Assembly: GCA_017936185.1 (NCBI GenBank)
Contig: JAGBGA010000116.1
Coordinates: 1 to 12,487, forward strand
Length of the DNA: 12,487 nt
From: Alphaproteobacteria bacterium
Lineage (GTDB): Bacteria; Pseudomonadota; Alphaproteobacteria; Rs-D84
Reading direction: 5' to 3'
Under the pieces are notes generated by a model that saw only the letters and a list, made by a program, of their open reading frames with translations, was not told the DNA's origin and did not search any database. Positions 6,913 to 12,487 of the stretch are shown one piece after another; the stretch's first letter is position 1; the number at the start of each line of letters is the position of its first letter. The position numbers and the translations under genes are program-made.

Positions 6913-7740
6913 TCAGTCCTTGATTTTTATCACAGGTATAAAGTCGAACAACAATGCCCATTTCTTTTTGGTTTTCATCAATGGTATTCGCCCAAAAAGT
7001 CTGTATCGTACCCGTCGTATATTTTTTTCAAATTCATTTCTGTACGCTGGATATTTATTGCAAATCTGTATTTTTATTGAATTATGCGCGCGCACCATTT
7101 TATCGTGTTGTCGTCGTGACGTATTTTCATCTTGGCATCTGTATTCCACCAACACTTCTTGAATATTATAGAAATCTGTATACGCCATCAATTGCCCCCA
7201 CAGTCTATAGTCTTCTGCAGGCGTATATTGTTCTTGGTATTTTATATTATTATCGACTAAGACCGATTTTCGTATCATTGCACTGGTATGCATAATCGCG
7301 CATACATCGGTCAGTCGTATTTTTATATCTGTATCGTATTCTGGGTTTTTGCGAACAAAGTCGCGTTTCCCGAACCAGTGCGCCCACGTCCCCACGACGC
7401 CAACATATGGATTTTGGTCCAAGAATTTAACTTGTTTTTCAAGCCTTGTTTTGTGTGATATATCGTCATGATCGAATATGGCCAAATATATTCCGCGCGA
7501 TAATTCAACCAGTTTATTTCGTGCCCTGGAAATACCCATATTTTCGTCATTTTTGACATATCGAATGCGTTTATCATCATATGACAATACAATATCTTCA
7601 ATTTCTTGGTTATCGGGACTGTCGTTTAAAATGATAAATTCAAAGTCTTGGAACGTTTGATTTAATATAGATTCAATACATTCGCGCAGATATTCAGGCT
7701 TTGTATTATAAATCGGTGTCAGCACCGAAACCTTTGGCAT
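6913..7740 (-). CDS. Family 2 glycosyltransferase, first gene of the glycan cluster
   Basis: 275 residues. VSVLTPIYN at 4-12, DHDD at 90-93 and the E-D of YTPAEDYRLW mark a GT2/GT-A enzyme. It is a paralogue of the GT2 at 4783-5679: the nucleotide-binding half is nearly copied (137 bases about 90% identical), while the acceptor half is different, implying the same class of donor but another acceptor. The C-terminus ends with RYRLFGRIPLMKTKKK and LLFDFIPVIKIKD, a two-part hydrophobic-basic tail like that of its paralogue. Shine-Dalgarno AGGGGA stands 8 bases before the ATG. As the first gene of a four-gene minus-strand unit it should be preceded by the promoter; a TATAAT lies on the minus strand at 7835-7840. 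Product and substrate specificity cannot be assigned. Confidence 0.87.
   Translation of the reverse strand: MPKVSVLTPIYNTKPEYLRECIESILNQTFQDFEFIILNDSPDNQEIEDIVLSYDDKRIRYVKNDENMGISRARNKLVELSRGIYLAIFDHDDISHKTRLEKQVKFLDQNPYVGVVGTWAHWFGKRDFVRKNPEYDTDIKIRLTDVCAIMHTSAMIRKSVLVDNNIKYQEQYTPAEDYRLWGQLMAYTDFYNIQEVLVEYRCQDENTSRRQHDKMVRAHNSIKIQICNKYPAYRNEFEKNIRRVRYRLFGRIPLMKTKKKWALLFDFIPVIKIKD
7533..7669. repeat. Direct repeat copy B (within GT2 at 6913-7740)
   Basis: Partner of the tract at 5463-5599, about 2.07 kb away in the same orientation. Several runs are identical at DNA level, including at positions where synonymous change would be free, which points to recent copying or ongoing conversion. Recombination between the copies would delete the GT4 gene and fuse the two GT2 genes in frame. 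Confidence 0.85.
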
Positions 7741-7911
7741 GATAAAGTCCCCTGGTTATTATTAAATTTTTCTACATCAGCATAACTATCTTTTCCCCCA
7801 TATGCACTAGGAATGAATTCTGGCCGCAAAAATCATTATAAATAAAAACAATTGAATATTGGGTATTTGTTTGGTATTCTTGACGATATATAATTATCAA
7901 AGGATATATTT
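7741..7911. other. Divergent intergenic region between the glycan cluster and olsB
   Basis: 171 bases with no credible gene. Leftward, a TATAAT lies on the minus strand at 7835-7840, about 95 bases before the GT2 start, without a convincing -35. Rightward, the olsB promoter candidate is listed separately. The leftward leader of about 90 bases holds no clear hairpin that I could find by eye. Confidence 0.5.
7867..7904 (+). promoter_or_regulatory. Candidate promoter and ribosome site for olsB-olsA-proS
   Basis: Weak -35 TTGTTT (7867-7872), 16-base spacer and perfect TATAAT (7889-7894). The ribosome site AAAGGA (7899-7904) lies 7 bases before the olsB ATG at 7912. If this -10 is used, transcription would begin right at the Shine-Dalgarno, so a second, more upstream start is also possible. 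The ribosome site is firm; the promoter is moderate. Confidence 0.5.
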
Positions 7912-8868
7912 ATGGCAATAAAAGTCCGCGATTTCGAAGTTCGATTAACGCGCAACAAAGAAGAAAGAAAACAAGTACGACAACTGCGTTACAGTGTTTT
8001 TGTCCAAGAAGAAGGTGCATCTGCAACCGAAGAACAACGCGCCCTTGGCGAAGAATATGATGCATACGACCGTTTTGCTGAATACATGGCGGTATTTCAC
8101 AATGGTCGTGTTGTTGGCACATATCGTATTATTGACCGCAATGCCGCCGACAAGATGGGTGGTTTTTATACAGAAACGGAATACAATATATCCAAGATAA
8201 AAAAATATCGCGGTAATATTGCCGAAATGTCACGTGCATGCGTTGAAAAGTCGTATCGTGATAACGCATTGGTGATGCGCATGTTGTGGGCGGGCTTGGG
8301 CGAATTGATTGTCCGTCGCAAGATTGGTATTGTATTTGGTGTTGCGTCGTTTGTTGGTACCAAACCGGCCCGTTCTGCCCAGGCAATATCATACCTTTAT
8401 TACAATCATTTAACGCCATTACGTTTACGTGCGACGGTTGTTTCAGAAAACTTTGCGGACGGTGTTAACCCAAAGTTATCACGTATGAACATCTTACCAC
8501 GTGAATTTGTTGACGAAGCAGATGCGCGTGCCGAAATGACCCCATTGATAAAAGGGTATTTGCGTCTTGGTGCAACGTTTGGTTCTGGTGTTTTTGTTGA
8601 TGCGCCGTTTAATTCATACGATGTTTTTGTTATGCTTGAAACGCGCAAGATGAACGCCACATATCAAAAACACTTTTTGGGTCGTGAAAATGCGCTTGGC
8701 AATCCCGACGACGACAAAGAAAATATTATCAAAGCGGTTGGGAAAATTGTAACTTTCCCGGTTGTTGGCCCATTCAAAGTTGTTCGTGCGGTTGTTGACT
8801 TTTTGTTACGTGAAGACGCCGCCGATGCCGAATATATCGAAGATACTGACAAGAACGAAGAAGAATAA
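7912..8868 (+). CDS. olsB: OlsB-like ornithine N-acyltransferase (GNAT, Acetyltransf_5)
   Basis: 318 residues. The family pattern is clear: LRYSVFVQEEGA (25-36), EEYDAYDRFAEYMAV (47-61), GRVVGTYRI (65-73), FYTETEYNI, EMSRACVEKSYRD, an LWAGLGELI helix and a late LIKGYLRLGATFGSG block. OlsB transfers a 3-hydroxyacyl chain from acyl-ACP to the alpha-amino group of ornithine, giving lyso-ornithine lipid, the first step towards a phosphorus-free membrane lipid. The fold is shared with autoinducer synthases, but the C-terminal half and the adjacent olsA favour OlsB. After about residue 265 there is an added hydrophobic segment (VGKIVTFPVVGPFKVV) and a very acidic end (EDTDKNEEE), making it longer than rhizobial OlsB; membrane contact through this tail is my inference. 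It is the first gene of a tight plus-strand unit, with AAAGGA as ribosome site. Confidence 0.88.
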   Translation: MAIKVRDFEVRLTRNKEERKQVRQLRYSVFVQEEGASATEEQRALGEEYDAYDRFAEYMAVFHNGRVVGTYRIIDRNAADKMGGFYTETEYNISKIKKYRGNIAEMSRACVEKSYRDNALVMRMLWAGLGELIVRRKIGIVFGVASFVGTKPARSAQAISYLYYNHLTPLRLRATVVSENFADGVNPKLSRMNILPREFVDEADARAEMTPLIKGYLRLGATFGSGVFVDAPFNSYDVFVMLETRKMNATYQKHFLGRENALGNPDDDKENIIKAVGKIVTFPVVGPFKVVRAVVDFLLREDAADAEYIEDTDKNEEE

Positions 8869-8871
8869 TCC

Positions 8872-9699
8872 ATGTCAAAACTGCGTGAACAGAATATTTT
8901 TAACACGACAGCCGCGGCGATAAAGTTCGCATTGTTTTGGGTCATGGTTGTTATCCAGATACCAATTTTAATTTTATTGCCACGTCGCTGGGCGGTACGA
9001 TACATGCCGGTGTTCATGTGGTTTTTATTAAAGTTGGGCGGCATCAAGATTGTTGTTCATGGCAAATTATCGAATGCGCGTCCATTGATGATTGCGTCGA
9101 ATCACATATCTGTATTTGAAATTGCGACATTTCCATCTGCATTCGGGGGCAGTTTTATTGCCAAAAAAGAAATGGAAAATTGGCCATTGGTCGGTTGGGT
9201 TGCGAAAAAGTTTGGTGTAATCTTTGTTGACCGTCGTCCATCGCATGCGCGCGATGCATTGGCGGTTGTTCACAAAACAGTTCAGAATGTAAAGTACCCA
9301 ATGATATTATTTCCCGAAGGTACAACAACGAACGGTGCATATGTAAAACCGTTTAAAAGCACGCTGTTTAATTTTGTTGAAAATTCCGACGTTACGGTTC
9401 AACCTGTTGTGATGCATTATCGTTATCGCGATGGCAGTGTTATTGACGAACAAACGCTTGCCGACCATTTTGCATACTTTGATAATGCCAAGATGGACAT
9501 GGGCCCCCGTTGTTCCCGCGAACGTTCTGCATTTGGGCAAGTTTTTCATATAATGATGTTGGGTGGATTTATGGTTGAAATCACATTGTTACCACCACCG
9601 CCCCTGGCGGGTATGGACAGAAAGCAGATTGCTGAAACACTGCACAAAATCGTTTCAGAAAAATACATGGAATTAAAAGATAAAAATAATAACAAATAA
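8872..9699 (+). CDS. olsA: OlsA-like lyso-ornithine lipid O-acyltransferase (PlsC family)
   Basis: 275 residues. One membrane segment at about 18-36 (FALFWVMVVIQIPILILL) is followed by the PlsC acyltransferase blocks: NHISVFE with H78 and E83, then GVIFVDRR (block II) and FPEGTTTNG (block III), and PVVMHYRYRD (block IV). The family acylates a hydroxyl with acyl-ACP or acyl-CoA at the inner membrane. Next to olsB the expected reaction is O-acylation of lyso-ornithine lipid to ornithine lipid. The HX4D motif is HX4E here, a conservative change also known among some proteobacterial 1-acylglycerol-3-phosphate acyltransferases, so activity is not excluded. It starts 3 bases after the olsB stop with a purine-rich GAAGAAGAA upstream. 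A general PlsC role in phospholipid synthesis is the main alternative; the context makes OlsA more likely. Confidence 0.82.
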   Translation: MSKLREQNIFNTTAAAIKFALFWVMVVIQIPILILLPRRWAVRYMPVFMWFLLKLGGIKIVVHGKLSNARPLMIASNHISVFEIATFPSAFGGSFIAKKEMENWPLVGWVAKKFGVIFVDRRPSHARDALAVVHKTVQNVKYPMILFPEGTTTNGAYVKPFKSTLFNFVENSDVTVQPVVMHYRYRDGSVIDEQTLADHFAYFDNAKMDMGPRCSRERSAFGQVFHIMMLGGFMVEITLLPPPPLAGMDRKQIAETLHKIVSEKYMELKDKNNNK

Positions 9700-9719
9700 A
9701 GAATAAAGAGACTTAAGAA

Positions 9720-11156
9720 ATGAAAACAGCAATTACACCAACACGCGCTGAAAATTTCAGTGAATGGTACCAGAATTTAATTGTGGCGGCCGATTTGGCC
9801 GAAAATGCACCTGTGCGTGGTTGTATGACAATTAAACCGTATGGTTGGGCGATTTGGGAATTGATGCGTGACGAAATGGACCGTCGTATCAAAGCACATG
9901 GGGTTCAAAACGCGAATTTCCCATTGTTGATACCGATTGACTTTTTTAACAAAGAAGCCGAACATGTTGCAGGGTTTGCCAAAGAATGTGCGGTCGTAAC
10001 GCATCATCGCTTGAAAATGATTGATGGAAAATTACAACCAGACACTGAATCAAAACTGACAGAACCATACATTATTCGTCCGACGTCCGAAACCATTATT
10101 GGCGAAGCGATGTCGCGTTGGGTGCAAAGCTATCGTGACTTGCCGATGAAGTTGAATCAGTGGGTAAATGTTATGCGTTGGGAAATGCGGCCACGTATGT
10201 TCTTGCGCACATCTGAATTTAACTGGCAAGAAGGTCATAATGTATTCGCAACCCATGAAGAAGCAAATGCGGACGCACGCAAAATGCATAAAATGTATGG
10301 CGACTATATGCGCGAAATTTTGGCGATTCCGTCGATAATGGGTGAAAAAACACCCGAAGAAAGATTTGCTGGTGCCGACCATACATATACCCTTGAACAT
10401 ATTATGCAAGATGGCAAGGCGTTACAGGCCGGAACATCACACGACTTGGGGCAACATTTTTCAAAATCATTCGGGATTCAATTCTTGGGTAATGATGGCA
10501 AGCTGCAACACGCATGGACGACGTCGTGGGGAACAACAACGCGTATGATGGGGTCAATGTTTATGATACATTCTGATGACGATGGTCTTGTGTTGCCACC
10601 GGCCGTTGCCCCATACCAAGTTGTAATTATTCCAATTACACGTGAAGAAACGGTTGATGCATTAAACGCACACGCAGAAAAATTGGCGGAACAATTGCGT
10701 GCCATTGGTGTGCGTGTTCTTGTTGATACGTCTGATATGCGTGCGCCGGACAAAATGTGGAAATGGATTAAACGCGGTGTACCACTTCGTGTTGAAATTG
10801 GTGCACGCGAAATGGAATCTGATACTGTAACGATAACGCGTCGTGATATTGGTCGTGAATCCAAACGTACAATGTCGTCGGCCGAACTGGTGTCAAGTGT
10901 GAATGGTATTTTGACATCAATTCACAATGACATGGTTGCGCGTGTTGACGCCCGCAATCGCGAAATGATTCATGATGTTGCCGATTTATCTGAATTAGAC
11001 GCCGCGTTATCTAACGGCAAGATTGGATTTTTCCGCATAAAATATGAAATGACCACGAATGAACAATTTGATGCGTTAATGGACAAGCATAAAATAACAC
11101 GTCGTTGCTTGGACGATAACGACCCGACGTATGTATTTGTGGCAAAGTCTTACTAA
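9720..11156 (+). CDS. proS: Prolyl-tRNA synthetase, archaeal/eukaryotic type without editing insert
   Basis: 478 residues, the short archaeal-type ProRS length. It charges tRNA-Pro with proline in the cytoplasm. Class II features in order: the TxE loop R120-P-T-S-E124, motif 2 at 153-173 (RWEMRPRMFLRTSEFNWQEG) and motif 3 from G289 (GLVLPPAVAP). Then an anticodon-binding domain (QVVIIPITREE onward) and the extra C-terminal domain ending in Tyr (VAKSY), the terminal Tyr that reaches the active site in the Thermus enzyme. The INS editing domain of ordinary bacterial ProRS is absent. The four Cys ligands of the C-terminal zinc site are also missing: only C463 remains. It lies 20 bases after olsA, with only weak GAGA-type ribosome signal, and is followed by the terminator at 11157-11186. 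No functional link with ornithine lipids is implied; this is probably simple cotranscription. Confidence 0.95.
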   Translation: MKTAITPTRAENFSEWYQNLIVAADLAENAPVRGCMTIKPYGWAIWELMRDEMDRRIKAHGVQNANFPLLIPIDFFNKEAEHVAGFAKECAVVTHHRLKMIDGKLQPDTESKLTEPYIIRPTSETIIGEAMSRWVQSYRDLPMKLNQWVNVMRWEMRPRMFLRTSEFNWQEGHNVFATHEEANADARKMHKMYGDYMREILAIPSIMGEKTPEERFAGADHTYTLEHIMQDGKALQAGTSHDLGQHFSKSFGIQFLGNDGKLQHAWTTSWGTTTRMMGSMFMIHSDDDGLVLPPAVAPYQVVIIPITREETVDALNAHAEKLAEQLRAIGVRVLVDTSDMRAPDKMWKWIKRGVPLRVEIGAREMESDTVTITRRDIGRESKRTMSSAELVSSVNGILTSIHNDMVARVDARNREMIHDVADLSELDAALSNGKIGFFRIKYEMTTNEQFDALMDKHKITRRCLDDNDPTYVFVAKSY

Positions 11157-11186
11157 AAAAACACCGCCCGTTTGGGCGGTTTTTTT
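11157..11186. terminator. Bidirectional intrinsic terminator
   Basis: A 7-bp stem ACCGCCC (11163-11169) / GGGCGGT (11174-11180) with loop GTTT, followed by T6 for the plus strand and preceded by A-rich sequence that gives a T run on the minus strand. It lies between the convergent stops of proS (11156) and the spermidine-synthase-like gene (11185, whose TAA uses the T tract), so it can end both transcripts. Confidence 0.93.
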
Positions 11187-12487
11187 ATCGGTCGTATATT
11201 ACCGGTGTTTTGTTAATTGTGTATATTCGTCCATCGTTTTCAATGTTGTAATATACATATATCACATTTGATGCGCCGGCTGTGTTTTGCCATGGGTTAA
11301 AGTTGCCAATGACATGGCGCGACGTGTTATATGGAAACACCGAACGGAAAGTGTTGTCAAATACGCGTGTATATGCGTCACTAAATTCTGGTTGAACAAT
11401 CATATTCATTGCGATTATACCGTTTGGCGCAACGCGTTCTTTTAATCGTTCCATAAATTCCGCTGTAATTAATCCTTCGGGAACTTGGAATGAATTTGAA
11501 TACACGTCCAACAAAATAAAGTCATATTCTTCATCGACGTTTTTCAAATATTGGCTGGCATCTGCGACGACAAAGTTTTTATTTTTTGGCAATTTTTTAC
11601 CCAAGAAGTATTTTTCCGAAACGTCTTTTAATGTATGTTCAATATCGACAAAAGTGTATTGATTTCGCACATCGTTCAACCCAAGTGTAAAACCGCCGGC
11701 ACCCAACACCAATATTTTAAAGTTTTTATCTTTTGGCATTGTGTATATAAAATTATCGTTCAAGTAATTTATATAATCCGCCATATTTCCGGTCTCTTTG
11801 TCATATACAGACATCGCCAATCCATTCATATAAAGTACGCGCGTATCACCGAATTCATTCACCGATATTGTTGAATTTGCGTTATTGACCAATATTCCCA
11901 TTTTATTCTTTTGGTACGTGTCACTGTTGATATAAAGCGACGCCACCAATATCGCGCATGATATAATCCATACCCACCACCGGCGACAAAGCACCAACGC
12001 CCCCACAATTGCCAATATTGTAATCAATATTACCGTATAATTCACACCCATAAACGGCATTAACAACAATGTTGTTGCAATTGAACCAAACACCGACCCA
12101 ATTGTATCCCATGCCATGATGTTGCCGGTGCAATTTTTGTTATATGTATGTAACTGTCTTGACAGCAATGTCGTGTTAAATCCGAACAAGAACGGGCCGC
12201 TTGACAAGAAAATCATCGAATAAATAAACGTCTGAATTACGCCCGATGTAATTCCCCCACTGTAAAGCATTATAAAATACTGTGTGATTAAAGGAAAACT
12301 GGCTGCGCACACCGACATACCCGCGATAATAAGAAAGCTGGCGTTTAATATTTTTGCGATTTTTTTATCATTAACGCGTTGTGATTCCCCCACAAAATAC
12401 CCAAACGACATAAAGCCCAAGAATATTGCCATAATAATACTGGTTATAACCGCGCTGCTGCCGACATAGAAAGACAACTGGCGCAAC
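11185..12487 (-). CDS. Membrane-anchored spermidine-synthase-like protein, C-terminal part
   Basis: About 433 codons are present; the gene enters from the right edge. The first in-window candidate start is a TTG at 12486, and the text there (LRQLSFYVGSS) reads as the middle of the first membrane block of the family, so the true start lies outside. The first ~190 residues hold about six or more hydrophobic segments. After that comes a Rossmann aminopropyltransferase-type domain: LGAGGFTLG with G262-x-G264-G265, acidic pair D281/E283 in FVDIE, AD309A, and FILLD327VYS, then VPEGLITAEFMERL and APNGIIAMNM. This is the layout of the fused MFS/spermidine-synthase family, whose members are mostly uncharacterised. 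The residue pattern after D327 differs from classical SpeE, so spermidine formation is doubtful. The stop shares bases with the bidirectional terminator. Numbering is from the TTG, for reference only. Confidence 0.8.
   Translation of the reverse strand, partial: LRQLSFYVGSSAVITSIIMAIFLGFMSFGYFVGESQRVNDKKIAKILNASFLIIAGMSVCAASFPLITQYFIMLYSGGITSGVIQTFIYSMIFLSSGPFLFGFNTTLLSRQLHTYNKNCTGNIMAWDTIGSVFGSIATTLLLMPFMGVNYTVILITILAIVGALVLCRRWWVWIISCAILVASLYINSDTYQKNKMGILVNNANSTISVNEFGDTRVLYMNGLAMSVYDKETGNMADYINYLNDNFIYTMPKDKNFKILVLGAGGFTLGLNDVRNQYTFVDIEHTLKDVSEKYFLGKKLPKNKNFVVADASQYLKNVDEEYDFILLDVYSNSFQVPEGLITAEFMERLKERVAPNGIIAMNMIVQPEFSDAYTRVFDNTFRSVFPYNTSRHVIGNFNPWQNTAGASNVIYVYYNIENDGRIYTINKTPVIYDR

Noticed and set aside
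7912..8868. Acyl-homoserine-lactone synthase (quorum sensing) instead of OlsB
   Set aside because: The fold is related, but length, the late YLRLGA block and the adjacent PlsC-type gene fit ornithine-lipid synthesis better, and no LuxR-type gene is nearby.
8664..9047. Open frame of 127 codons on the minus strand
   Set aside because: It is antisense to the end of olsB and start of olsA and low-complexity (Ser/Asn/Ile-rich), as expected from a codon-bias shadow.
12484..12486. TTG as the start codon of the right-edge gene
   Set aside because: The sequence there reads as the interior of a membrane-protein family block, and it is only the first non-stop alternative start available before the edge; the gene is best treated as truncated.

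Overview
The window carries ten protein genes, eight complete and two cut by the window edges. It looks like a stretch of a moderately AT-rich Gram-negative chromosome. The signs are a signal-peptide outer-membrane beta-barrel protein ending in Phe, a periplasmic MltB-type lytic transglycosylase, and an olsB-olsA pair for ornithine lipids, a set best known in alpha- and other Proteobacteria. Genes are tightly packed, with ATGA overlaps and gaps of 3-25 bases. An uncultured alphaproteobacterium with a compact genome (host-associated or gut type) is my inference. No RNA gene fixes the taxonomy, and the archaeal/eukaryotic-type ProRS is not the form most Proteobacteria use.

Layout. Positions 1-1280 (minus): hemW, then the 5' end of an M13 (neprilysin/PepO-like) metallopeptidase that overlaps it by ATGA and has a second possible start with a strong Shine-Dalgarno. 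Positions 1281-1380: divergent intergenic region with a clear extended -10 promoter firing rightward. Positions 1381-3967 (plus): outer-membrane protein of unknown family, then an MltB-like transglycosylase. Positions 3991-7740 (minus): a four-gene AT-rich glycan cluster read GT2, GT4, GT2, DUF1796-type putative cysteine peptidase. The two GT2 genes share an almost copied N-terminal half. Positions 7741-7911: divergent intergenic region with promoter elements. Positions 7912-11156 (plus): olsB, olsA and proS, probably one operon, closed by a bidirectional intrinsic terminator. Positions 11185-12487 (minus): the C-terminal part of a membrane-anchored spermidine-synthase-like protein whose start lies beyond the right edge.

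How they fit together. Most of the window concerns the cell envelope: a surface barrel protein and a murein-cleaving enzyme, a small glycosylation cluster, and synthesis of phosphorus-free ornithine lipids. The glycan cluster has no flippase, polymerase or ABC exporter here, so it more likely decorates an existing lipid-linked or core glycan than builds a complete capsule. The glycosyltransferases and the DUF1796 protein carry basic, hydrophobic end segments of similar style, suggesting they dock together on the inner face of the cytoplasmic membrane. No CRISPR array, insertion sequence, phage gene or tRNA was seen.
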